Below are positions 1 through 11,446 of a DNA stretch of 64,000 nucleotides, in pieces (the first letter of the stretch is position 1; each line of letters begins with the position of its first letter). The position numbers and the translations under genes are program-made. The stretch spans positions 12,372,497 through 12,436,496 of the forward strand of contig NC_091016.1 in NCBI RefSeq assembly GCF_041296385.1, read 5' to 3'. The DNA is from Aphelocoma coerulescens. Taxonomy: Eukaryota; Chordata; Aves; Passeriformes; Corvidae. The notes under the pieces are model-generated. The model was not told the origin of the DNA. It did no database searches and was given only the letters and a program-made list of their open reading frames with translations.

Positions 1-1891
1 AGGCTTATGGAACCAGACAGGAGCCAGACCAGACATGAATTGAGTTCAGAGGATTCCCAATTAAACAAATGTCTGTATGGATGTGTGTCTTTGTAGGATT
101 AACTGCAAGGAGTCAAATACTGTAAGTATATCATGTTTTCAGAGCTGACTTTCTAAAGGCACATGGCATCAGCTTTGCTCTCTTCCTTACAAAGTCAGTA
201 AGTGTTATCAGTGACCACAGCCACAAGCAGAGCAAGCCATAACCAAGCATTTTCAAAATTTTTCCTGAATTTTTTTTTCTTGAAGCTGAATCTTTATCAT
301 ATTAAGTTGTGCTGAACTCTACTGGGACTCTATGCTGAGATAATGCTTATCTTCTAGTGCTTATATAGAAACTTAGCCTTGTACATGCAGATAGACCCTG
401 TGAGTTCATGTGCTCCTCCCATGGCTTGCTTTTATATCAAGTTCTTGGTTTGGGTTTCAAGGGTTTGAAAAGTGGGGAAAGAGTCCTAGATAAGAAGACA
501 AATGCACTTTGTAAAAAAATGGACAACTGTTGTGTATTGACTGGGGCAGAAACATTTCCCTAAACAATCCAGAATAATTTCCCTTGCTAATTGCCAGACT
601 GTAAATCCAGGATATGACAAATGGGTGCCACATGGCATATGGGCATCTGCTCCGTACTCTGGATCAAGTGTCCAGTGCTCAAGAGATGCCCTAATTCCAG
701 CAAGAAGGTGATAATTCAGTAAGTATGAAAACACTTCTTAAATTACACACAAAATTTTAAGCAAATCTATGTAAATTGACAGTGCATATCTTAGTGGTCT
801 CCTGAGGATGCCATGATTTACCTACCCTCTTTTCTCAACATTTTTTCAGAAGTTTTTTTCCCCCATGAATATTTATGTCGATGCCTCATTTGCTGACTGA
901 ATTTCCAATCTACTGGAATTATGCTTCCCCATAGTACACGCAGGAAAGGTGAGCTGTTAGAGGTGAGAAAAAGAGACTCCATGACCTTTAGGAAATAGCA
1001 AGTGGCACTAGATAAAACCTATTCTGTGAGGGGTTACTTATGGATTGGTTGGGCATAATTACCAAAAAATTATTATCTCACTGCAACAATTAACTTGTGG
1101 TAGGTCAGAGTCCAAATCTCCAGAAACTCTGAACTTTCACAAATTGGCTTTGCCCGTTGCCACTCTAAGGCGATGAGTAATTCTTAAAATAGGCGTGAGT
1201 GATAGAAACCACATAATTCGAGTTATGAGTATAGACTTATTTACAGCTGGCATTTTTTTAAAGTGAGTTGTAAATGTTAAGGTGCTAGATTCAATGCTTA
1301 TAAATGTGTTTCCTTGGTGATAAAGCTTTCACTAAGCATGTTATCTATCTGTGTTCTCTTATATGCAGACAAGAAATGATTCACTCTGTATGTTATAGGT
1401 CTTGTGCTTTAAAATTGAATCCTCTATTGACTAGTGGCTGAGAAACATAGAAATCAAATCCACAGCTGTTTTTTCTTAAAAGTGAAGTTTTGGCAAAAGC
1501 AGCAAAGGCTTTAGTGCATTAGAAAAGTGTGCATTTTTTAAAGTTGTTCCACTTCCTATTTTCTCTCTACAATACTCCCTGAAGTTAAGAGTTTTCTTGC
1601 GTTTCATCTTGCAGTTTCAGCAGAACAGGGCTTTGATTTTGCATGCCACTCTACTGCCTACTAAATGCAAAGAAGATGTTAGTTTGTGGGGATACACAAA
1701 TTAAAGAAGTAAACACACAGAATTAAATCCTTCTGGGACAAAAAAGCAATTTATCTGATGACTGAAACAGTGGTGGTTGGAAATCTCTTCAGTGGAGATA
1801 TAGAAATTACTTGGAAAAGGTGAGGTAAGACACAAAGACTGAGCAAAAACCCCCATGCACTGACAAATAATGTCACTTACATTAGAATGAG
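1..1891. other. Unique AT-rich non-coding DNA
   Basis: This is single-copy-looking AT-rich sequence with no recognisable gene, RNA or mobile element. Open frames are short and uninformative, for example 82 codons on the minus strand at 486-734, with no domain or signal that I recognise. It is most likely intergenic or intronic. Confidence 0.6.
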
Positions 1892-1984
1892 AAATGCTGG
1901 CCCAGCTGATATCAGTGGGAGTTTTACCATTCTTTCCACTTAACCTTCTTTTGTAAGTAAAGTAAGGGCAATTTGGGCCATTGG
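1892..1984. repeat. Worn palindromic MITE-like fossil (candidate)
   Basis: The segment carries the phrases TGGCCCAGCTGAT, ATCAGTGGGAGTTTTACCAT and, at the far end, CAATTTGGGCCATT. GGCCCA near the left end and TGGGCC near the right end make a weak inverted-terminal layout. This resembles the abundant ancient palindromic elements of turtles, crocodilians and birds, built around phrases such as 'TCAATGGGAGTTTTGCC' and 'GATTTGGCCC'. I cannot name the family, and the match is from memory. Confidence 0.4.
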
Positions 1985-4900
1985 ATGGTCATCCCTGTTT
2001 TACTCTGGCCTCCTATAAAAGGATGCTCTTGCATGTCATCAGCTCCAGCACCCAGGAAATTAGAGGGGTTATAACACAGAAGAGCAGGTACATGCAAAGA
2101 TGCAAAGACAGAGGCCTGCTGCCAAGGAGACACTGCTGGTCCCAAAACACCCTCATCCTAGCACACATGACACGTTAGGGTTCGAGAACTATAAATAGCA
2201 TAGGGTTATGTGCATTAATTGCATCATAAAGTAGTGGAGCCCCAAAGGAGACCTGGTCTCAGCTATGCTATAACTGGGACAAACAATTAATGAGAGAGCT
2301 TACAAACTCATTAGGTAGGACAGGAGCGAAGTATTAATCACCCATTCTCTGTGTTTCAGACTTGAGTTTAAATATACCCATTGTTTACATGAATAGTCTA
2401 TGGATTGAAGAGGAATGGATCTGACTTTTCCTTAGCCCTATTGCCAGCTTCAGGGGTTGGCTTTTCTTTCCTTCTTGTTTACACCAGCATGAGCTCTGAA
2501 ACCCCCCTTATTACACAGAAGTCATCAAACACATTTAAATTTGCTTTCTATCTCTAATTTCAACTTTTGTTTCTATGGCTTAACTTTTTGACAGCTGGGT
2601 ATGGTAAAATAAACCGTGAACTGTTCTGTTTCCAATGATCTTATCTTAATTCTTTTAAGTAACCTGCTGATGACCTTGCATGTGCAAAACCATTTTATAC
2701 ATTTTTTAAGAATGTTGGTTTGGGGGCTTCCGATAGAGTAAAGTTAATACAAGAACCCCTTCAAGTGGCATTGAGTTTCTGAAGCACAGAGAAGAGAGAA
2801 ACCTTCTGACCCTGCAGCTTTGAAAACCTCTTGTTGGCCATTTAGGAAAAATGAGCCAGATTCAGATCTCCTTTGCTACTTGTTTAGCCAGCCATAGCCC
2901 AGGCTGTAGCAGCTTTTTGGGAAAATAGGTTCCCTGGTGTGTGGTAATGACCCCACACAGGTCTGAGCTCTGTTATTGCAACAGATATAGGCTTTCTGGC
3001 AGCCCTAGATAATTCCTGTATCACTTATGAAAGCTGTCAAGGGCTGGCATTGCTTTTGGAGAAACCTTAGAGCATAGGGCTACCACACAACAGGCCAGCC
3101 CTGCAGAAACCCACATGGAGACTCTCAAGGTTACAGACTGTAGGGATGGCTTGATGTCCTCTCTATCTCATGGGCATGAATCATGTAGGTTCGTGACAAA
3201 TCTATTTGTTGCTGGCTGGGCGTGAACATAAATGTAAGTATAAAGATCTTTCATGCCAGCCTCCAAGAGGACTAAAACCCCATAGCTGGCTCTGATTGAC
3301 CCCTGAAGAGAGGAGGAAGTTGCAGTGCCTCCTAGAGCCCATATTGCTGCTTTTGGATTTGCTGCTCATTGTCTTAGCTTCAGAACCACTTTTGCTGGAG
3401 CTGTTGCCTAGATCCTGATTTTGGCATTGTTTTGTCTTCACTTACACTGTTTTGTCTCAGTTTATCTTTGGAAATGTCCAGAAATGAAAGGGGCACCACT
3501 CTGTCAATAGTGCAGTGAACAGAGAGTTTGTCGGCTTCACTTTTGGTTGGCCTTGAAATTCCCCTTAATTAGTACTGTCATTTGATTTTCACTCATATCA
3601 CCCACTCTGTCTATTCTGCTTAAATATATTACTTCCAAACATAATAAATCTGGAAAAATGTGCCTATTATTTTTCTTTCTAAATCCTGTCCAAAAAAAAT
3701 GAACCAGCGGTGTAGTTCCACTATAGGAACTGCTGATTTTGCTGCTTAATTTTCTCCCCCCTTCTTCCTATTTCCCTTTGTTTTTCCCTGTATCTCCAGG
3801 ATACATAAACTCCTCGTCAGTCTCACAGCTATGCAGCTGTCTGTCAAGGAATACATGGTAAAATTCCTAACTTTACCTACTCCTTATGCTCAGACAAACA
3901 CTAGGCCAAGATCCACATTTGCTTGCCTAGATTTTACCCATTCCATGAAAAAGTTTGCAGTTTAAGAGGAGACGACACAAAGCACACTCTGGCCTACAAA
4001 ATTCCTCTAGAGTATCTCACTTGGAAAAAACACCTGCATCAGAACAAACAAACATAAGTGGATTGGAAAGAGTTTAGTTTCACCTATACTGTGGCTGGAT
4101 TTAGTAGAAACCAGCTTCCTTTGTGAAAACTATCTGAAAGTGGAGTGAAATGAAAACAAGTATTCCTCCTGTTTCAGCCTTGTCCTAATTTATATTACTC
4201 AATGACATTACTAATAAAAAAGGAGAAAAGGACTTTGTATGTTCCTGAAAGAATTTGAAGAAGGCAGGTCCCCTGTCTTTTTATTTAAACATTTTAAAAA
4301 GTGCAAGAGCTAAAACATACATTATTGTTAGTATTTGATGTCGGTTTTGTCAATATTTGTGTATTTATTCACAATTACAAAACTGACACATTTTTTAGGT
4401 AGTATTTTCATTAGTGTTATTTCCTTCCTCCAGGCTGAAATATTTTAGAAAACATTTGCAGATCTGACAAACAAAGCAATAAACTAAATCAGACAAGGTG
4501 ATGTTTACTTTTCTAGCAGGATGCTTTCCTAGTCATGGGTGATATTTTTAATTTTCTCACAATGGAGTTGTGTAGTAAACCCCTTTGAGTTTTTCCTCAA
4601 CCAGAGCCAAATCCCCAAAGCAAATTCCTCCTTACCATTACAATATGATACTTCATTCCTGGTGTATCTGTTTCTCAGAGCCTGATTATGAGCTAGGGAT
4701 TGTGAACTAGTTATATTTAATACTCTAATTTGGTTTTCTTTTAAAAAAAAACCAACTTCCTCTTTGTCATTCCTCATTTTTTGGTCTTCCTACAAAGATC
4801 TTTCAAGAGCACCTGAAATTCCACCAGACACCAAGGAAAGAACAATCGCAGGTGTTCAGGTGTTGTGAATACCCAGCCATTCTGCTAACCTCTGGCTTTG

Positions 4901-5727
4901 CAGGGAGCATTGTGAACACCAGTTTTGATTTTAAAATATGCTGTTGCTTTGGCGTTGTTGGAGGGGGGGAAACAAGTGAACATTATGTCATTTTTTATAT
5001 ATACCCATTGTACTTGCCTGGATTCTCCTTAGTTGATATATCAAGCCTTCATTAACTACAAGATAGATATGCTAATAGATACATCAGTTAAACCAAGTTG
5101 AGCTGAAGTGTCTTAGATAATAAAGCTTTGCATAAATTCTAATTCAAGCAATTTCATCAAAAAGCATAACAAGTAGCTAATCTGGGATAAAAATGTTTTT
5201 TATTTCAGAACCATGTTCTTCATAACATCCTTCACAGATGCTATAACGTTATTTTACTCTTTAGAAAAATATCTAACAACATGATTGTCTCACACCAGGC
5301 ATAATCCCAGTGGAAATTAAAATTGCATGCATTTTCTCATCACTCTTTATTTAACAACTGGGAGAGTTTTAATATTTGAAACTCAGCAAGAAAATTGTCT
5401 TGAAACACAGAGATTCCTTTGGGGTAATTTCACTTTTGTTTTGTGTGAACTTTAGCTGAGCAATTTTTTACAGTAATGCGGATCTGTGGATTGAATGGCA
5501 GTTAACGGGACTCTCTATATGTGCTTCTCACCTAATATAGAAGAAAACATCTCAAGGAACATTTTAATAAATTAATTTGAATCAGCTGGCCTTATTAATA
5601 AAGACGCTTTGTTTTAGATGTTTAATCATTTCTTTTAAACCCATACCCCTGTGTTTAAAGATCAACCTGAAACTGACTGTGTTCCTTCATGAAAGGCAAT
5701 ATGGTAGTGACACTTCTCAATTTTCAC
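1985..5727. other. Unique AT-rich non-coding DNA
   Basis: About 3.7 kb without a recognisable gene. A phrase near 2850-2870 (AGCCAGATTCAGATCTCC) recalls the same ancient palindromic repeats as at 1.9 kb but is too short to delimit. Minus-strand frames at 3202-3441 and 4529-4777 show no domain. Nothing else is supported. Confidence 0.6.
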
Positions 5728-5750
5728 TTTTTTTTTTTTTTTTTTTTTTT
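5728..5750 (+). repeat. Poly(T) tract, T23
   Basis: An uninterrupted run of 23 T. Read on the minus strand it would be an A23 tail, but no AATAAA lies just upstream on that strand, so a retroposed mRNA is not supported. It is probably a simple homopolymer expansion. Confidence 0.9.
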
Positions 5751-8392
5751 CTGTAATTGAGAGGACATCTGGCATGCCCAAGACATCTAACATTGATGGG
5801 ATTTGGTAATTTAGTTTGCTTGACTCAGAATAGCAGTATCCGAAAGGATGGCTCATCTACAAAATGAGCTGCTTGTTTCCCTTCAATAACTGAAGGACAA
5901 ATGCTTGCAATGCAAAATAATATTACAATAGGCTCTTGCAAGTGGTCATAGAAAAGTGACGGTGGATTTAGTAGGGTTGATTCTATCAGCTGATTTCCAT
6001 TAGAACCTTTTTATTTTTGCCTGTAATCGTCCCTTGGGAGATAGGCTTGTTAGCAAGACACTCCTGGCTCTCACACAGTGGCTTCCAATATTCATTATTG
6101 CTCATGTCTCTTCTGCAGATTGAAGATTCAGAGGTCAATAAGCACCTTGCAGAAATACTCCAATCACATTCAGAGAATGTGATTGTTGCACTGCCTTGCA
6201 TTGGGTATCATTGCTTGTTTTCACGTGTTCAACAGAGTAACACTGACACTCCCGTCACTTTGCTTGCACTCTTGATGTTTCCATCTTTAGCATTTCTGAG
6301 ACAGAGTGAGACCTGCCAGTCCTTATCAGGAATTTGGCGCCCTTCTCTCAAATGTTTCTGGCAAAGTCAAAACAGCAGTGTCCAAGGCCTCTCTTTATGC
6401 AGAACTGTACACTGGAGTTGAAATTAGTGCCACTATGTTCAAACACAATTTGCTTGTCAGTTTGGATGATTTCACACCAAATTATATGATCGGATATTTT
6501 TTTATTTTTAGTATTTCACTCTTACTGTAATATTTTAATCCTTTCCTGTGTATCTTAATCACATCTTTTTCTTCCATTAAATGTCCCAGGAATTTTGTTT
6601 TCTAATTCTTCAACTGAAAAAGAGTATCTCAGGCCTCTGAGTTGTTTCAGGCATCAGATCTACCTCTCCACTGCAGCTTTAGCAAGACCAAACAGAAACA
6701 AAAAATACTTTAGTCCTATGCAGAGATACAAGTCAGTATTTGTCAGACCAGAACATTTATCATCAGACTCCATTTCAGTGGCACAGTGAGAACCTGTGGG
6801 TGTTTTGGAAAAGTCAAGTTTTTCACTTTGAATCAGTATCAGAACTCCTAAAAAGTCAGAAGCTCATTCTTTTGGTTTTTTTTGTTTTTTCTCTGCACCT
6901 AAACTGAATACTAAGATTTCAGTAACCTGGTAATGGATGGAAAGACCATTATCTCCAAAAAAAAGGTTGTTGGTAGACTTGAGGTAATTTCTGACCATTC
7001 TTGTGATCTTTGTGCCACAAACAGGGGCACTGAGGTTGTTGTCAGTTACTTGTGTGCAACCCAAGAACACCTGGAGGGCCACTATAAACCTGTTACTGTC
7101 AAATCTCATACTGTTCAACCCACACAGCCACATGTGCAAGGTGTGCCTTTGGAGCAAAGTTACTTCTACCTTCTGCCCAGGCGACAGGCTCTGCTAAGAT
7201 GGGCTGATTTTACATTCTAAGCTTTTGAAATTGAGTTTAAATTGGTTGAGGCCAGCATTGTCTTTGTTCTGTTTGGTCAGACACCAGCATAACAAACACC
7301 AGCCCATGATCTGGTTCTAATATAAAATGGTGTTGTGGAAGGATAGATACACATATCAAAAATTAACTATTTCCTACTGAAAACCCCTGTCATCACCTTG
7401 TCCGTGCTCAGGATTTTGGTTTGTGTCAGTCATAGGTGACTCTTAGCAGTGTCCACAACACTCACCAGATTATTCACCAAGGCTGCCAGTTATTTCTGTT
7501 TGCAGACCACCTTGGTTACCCTTTCAAAGATTGCACCTCTCATTATCACAATCTTCCAACCCTATCAAACCCTATCATGATTATTTCCTAGTGTCTGTTA
7601 CGCCTGTATTAGCATGACTGAGACAAGTACATTAAAAGATTTCCCTTTTATAATGCAGCCTGAATACCAGTATTCGAGGAACAAACAGTAATCTTACTGA
7701 TAGAAGCTGCTTGTGCGGGACAGCATTTTTTTTTCTTATTCTCTTTCTATTTTAACAATGGCAATCAATTTATTTCCACATTTTGTTGTGAGATTTTGCC
7801 TTCTGGGTAAAGACCATCTTTTATTTCCCCTTCTCCCCCTTTTCCCAAACCTTCTTCTGTGCTGGGAAGATGGAATGTATATGTGATACCCTTTCAGAAA
7901 ATATATTCATCATATATTACAAGTATTGTCATTATGATGTATTAACGTAATGCATCATCAGACAGCTGTCAGGGTGAAGAGTTATTACCCTAAAATAAGT
8001 TATGATGAGACACTGAGGAACGAGTTGAGAGCATTTTTGAGTTTTTTTCTAAATTAAGGACTTTTAAAGTAAGTTTTAAAATCTCTTACCTTCATGAAGT
8101 GGTAGAGTTAGGAAGGTCACAGAGAAGAGGACTTGAATCAGAAACACCAGGACTCATAGAATAAGAATGTAATATTTTTTTCCCTCAGGTAGTTTCTATG
8201 AGTTCTGCAAAGTTTTAGTTTCCAGCATAGATAAGTGTTAGTGAGCAGCCAAAGTCATTTTAATCAACCTGAATCAGACTTTATTGTTTATCCTTTAAAG
8301 AAAACAGTCACCAAAGCATGAAGAATTGAGCTAAAATAGACAAACTGTGTTAAAATGGTAAAATAATAATTGCATTTTAGTACAAAAGGCTA
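5751..8392. other. Unique non-coding DNA with one weak exon candidate
   Basis: Mostly AT-rich unique DNA. A plus-strand frame of 134 codons (6017-6421) contains a possible exon at 6119-6204 behind a CTTCTGCAG acceptor, but the donor (GTATCA) is weak and the translation matches no family I know. A quasi-palindrome lies at 7934-7958. No other structure is evident. Confidence 0.5.
7934..7958. repeat. Quasi-palindrome, 11-bp arms, 3-nt loop
   Basis: ATGATGTATTA and TAATGCATCAT pair over 11 positions with a single mismatch around the loop ACG. It may be a hairpin-forming mutation product or chance in AT-rich DNA. Confidence 0.7.
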
Positions 8393-8439
8393 TTTCCTTA
8401 TACAGGTTTGTTCCTGTTTCCTTGTACAGGTGTGTTCTG
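8393..8439 (+). repeat. Short tandem duplication, unit about 24 bp, 2 copies
   Basis: Copy one (8393-8416) reads TTTCCTTATACAGG then TTTGTTCCTG. Copy two (8417-8439) reads TTTCCTTGTACAGG then TGTGTTCTG. They are head to tail with a few differences, which indicates an old local duplication. Confidence 0.75.
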
Positions 8440-10894
8440 TGGACTTAGCGTAAACCTGATAGCAATACCCTGAAACCAGAGAGAGCTTTTCAGCAGGTTT
8501 GCACAGACTTTGGATCAAGCCCCTTCCTTGCATCATGTGGTGAAGCCATGAAACTTGGCACATTTATAGCATTGTAACATAAAGCCATCTGTGTACAAGT
8601 ACAAACTTTTCCTTATTGCCAAAGTGCTTAATGTAATTACAATCAGGCTTGCTTCTCCTCTGCTCACTTCATCCATATGCTGAGATGGATGAAAACTTGC
8701 AGTGGTAAGGATCCCACAGCATCTGAGTTTGTGTGCTGCTTACAGCAGTGTGCATTTCTAACCTTGTAAATCTTAGGCACTTTTGCATTTTAGGAACACG
8801 CATAAACTTACAGGATGATTTACAGGAAAAATGCTAACAGAAATATGCAAAAAAATCAGCCTGGATTTTTTTTTTTTGCTAGCAACACAAGGCACCTGGC
8901 TTAGGAGCTCAGTTGTTCTTGCTTCCCTGTATAGTCCATTTAAAGTCAAGAGGTGTCACACAGTTTGGATGCCTAAGATGGGAATTGCTTTCAGGAGGCA
9001 ACTTTTACTCTTTGCAGGATGGAAAAAAAGTGCAGAGTTCCTGCTCATCTTCTTCACCGTCTAGAGAATATTGTACTAATCCTGAGTGTTGGCAAGCAGC
9101 TGCAAAGTAGTTGCTTCATATTAAAATTCAATCTGTGTTGACTTCAACTGTGTTCAAATACAGTGTAATCCCATGCCATTTATTGTATCCTTGCATTTCC
9201 TGTGTTATGGTATTTGCATGCAGTTTCTTTAATCTGGATGTAATATTGGTCAGTGTAAGTAAAATACCAAGGTTGGTTATAGGTTAATGAATGCACTGTG
9301 CTTGCTGCTGACTGACATAATTACTGATAGGAGGTACACTGAACTTGACCCTACAGCCCACAGACATGTACTTGACTTTATCAGTGGAAATAGTATATCC
9401 AAAAGGAATACTAACATTAAAAAGAAACATATGCAGTGCATGCATTTGCAGCACAGGGAGTATGTTTTCAGGAAAAAAATTGCTGAAGGCAAAAGGTGGT
9501 TATGCCAGGAAAGTCCATAAATTTCTCATCCTGAAGGAAAACAATGATAAGCCACTTGCTCTTGACCAATTTTAGGAAAACAGTTTAGTTTATTACCTAA
9601 AATGTAGATGTGAAATGATTGCCAAACTTACACAAGTTACCTCTACTCAAAGTCCTTTATAAACTCAGCTGCTATGAATATAGGAAAAACTTTTCTTCTT
9701 CTGTAAGTCTCAGAATGGCTTAATCATGTATACATTGGCTCAAGCCAAATTTATTTTGATTCTTATAAAGCAACTGCACTTTGCACATGCCAAATAACCA
9801 GTTTCTGCACTTAAAGAAGGTTTTACTGGCTCTCCATTGGATCTGTAAATATATGCTTATGGTTAAAAATGTAGTCCTCTGTATGGACACCATAACTCCA
9901 TCTCAGATCCAGTAGGGATTTGCTTTTCTAAACTGAGATGTAAGAAAGGCACAAGATTTTTAAAAAATTGTATGTCATGTGTTCATGATCAACTAATCTG
10001 CTTAATGAAAGAAGATGGGCCCGATCCTCTGTAGTGTCAGGGGGATGAGCTTGTAGGATCACCTTATGAAACACTGGAATTGAGGGAAGATCTGTGTTGG
10101 TATCTGTAGTCTGCTGATAATTATTAAATTTCTTAATCTTGTGATGCCGAAAGAAAGGACTTCTGACCCATGCTGCAATTTTTAAAAGGCAAGTAAGTCT
10201 TTCATTTGAAGATTTCAATGGCATGTTGTCACATATGCTACAAATTAGAAGTTGAAGTGACTTTGGTGCGTAGATGTTGGAGTTTTAAGGGGTATGCCCA
10301 AACTCCTGCCCCTCTGTGAGCAGGGTTTCACTCAAAATTAGTGTTAGTAGTGGTGGTTGCTCAGATCACCAGTTAAAACAATCTTAGGTCAGTACATTTT
10401 AAAGGAGGTAAAATATCTTGGAGAGACCATATGAAATCTATCATGGAAAACCACTGATAACTCCACATCTTATTAGCTTCAATTAAGTATTTCCATAGGG
10501 AACCATGGAACTGTTTAAAGTCATGATGATACACACACACGTTGTTCCATCCAAAGAAATAATCTGTTTTCCAGATTTCCCAATAGCCAAGCTATTTTGT
10601 TATTGTTTTTTTCTTTTCCTCCTTTTAAGAGAAATAATTTATAAGAATTTATCTAGGGCTTGCTACAGATTTAAAAGGAGAAAAAAGGTTTCTTCTGTCC
10701 GAGTTTTAAATTATACGCATGACCAAAGATAAATATGTTTTTTATTTATAACTGTGGATAGATGCCAAACAAAGCCTTTCATATGACACACTGCTGCTGT
10801 AGTAGAGGAGCACTTAAAACAGTTCCAGTCAAGTTAGGCCCCAAGACTTTTCATGCAACTTCACGCAAAATGGTTAAGACCTTTCATTTATTAT
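8440..10894. other. Unique AT-rich non-coding DNA
   Basis: No gene is recognised. Plus-strand frames at 8831-9064 and 9287-9520 and minus-strand frames at 9277-9492 and 9928-10224 are under 100 codons and lack recognisable domains. A short phrase near 10018 (GGGCCCGATCCTC) hints at another ancient palindromic-repeat stub but cannot be bounded. Confidence 0.55.
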
Positions 10895-10926
10895 TTCTTT
10901 TCTTTTCTTTTCTTTTCTTTTCTTTT
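10895..10926 (+). repeat. (TTTTC)n microsatellite
   Basis: About six tandem TTTTC pentamers. It is a simple repeat and its copy number is likely to vary between individuals. Confidence 0.9.
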
Positions 10927-11415
10927 GAACATCTTCAAAGGTTACAAGTGCAACATGCTTAGAGGATGCCAGGCTTCCTCCTGTCAAGCTGAGATGGTCT
11001 GAAAACCACATTGAAACATGGGAGAACTGCAGCTACCACATATTGCAGATGAGGGGTTTTTCTTCACTGGCTGTAGATCTCTCCTGCCCTTCCCTGCTTG
11101 GTTGGTAACAGTTAGATGAAGGTTATGGATGGAGGCTGGCAAAGCAAAGGATTGGTGTGCTGGTTTGAGACTGGGATGGATGGGCTTTGACAATACTGCT
11201 GGATAGGAACACTTGTGTAGCTAATACAAACAATTTGTAATTGTCAGAGCTGGAAAGTAAAAACATGATTATAAACCATGCCTAGGATCAGCTTATGTCA
11301 GCTTTAAATGATTTAAAAGTCTAGCGTCTGGAGCTGCATCTTACTTGCCTGTAAAACCCCTCAAAGAAGACTTACAGAGTGGTATAAGCATGTGTCTCCT
11401 TTCTTGTGCATTTAT

Positions 11416-11446
11416 TGTGAAAAGTAACCCTTTGTTACTTTTCACA
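11416..11446. repeat. Perfect hairpin, 13-bp arms, 5-nt loop
   Basis: The left arm TGTGAAAAGTAAC (11416-11428) and the right arm GTTACTTTTCACA (11434-11446) are exact reverse complements around the loop CCTTT. There is a weaker outer echo, GTCTCC on the left and GGAGAC on the right. It is too short for a typical pre-microRNA. It could be a template-switch product or a MITE stub. Confidence 0.9.

Noticed and set aside
2165..2200. TTAGGGTTCGAGAACTATAAATAG, resembling a tRNA T-loop or TATA box
   Set aside because: The rest of a tRNA cloverleaf and A/B box spacing are absent. A lone TATAAA word in AT-rich DNA is not evidence of a promoter.
5728..5750. T23 tract as a minus-strand retroposon tail
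   Set aside because: No AATAAA or variant lies within the expected distance on the minus strand.
7480..7650. Possible CR1 coding-region relic (GGTTACCCTTTCAAAGATTG)
   Set aside because: A single phrase resembles old CR1 antisense, but neighbouring phrases are out of order or missing.
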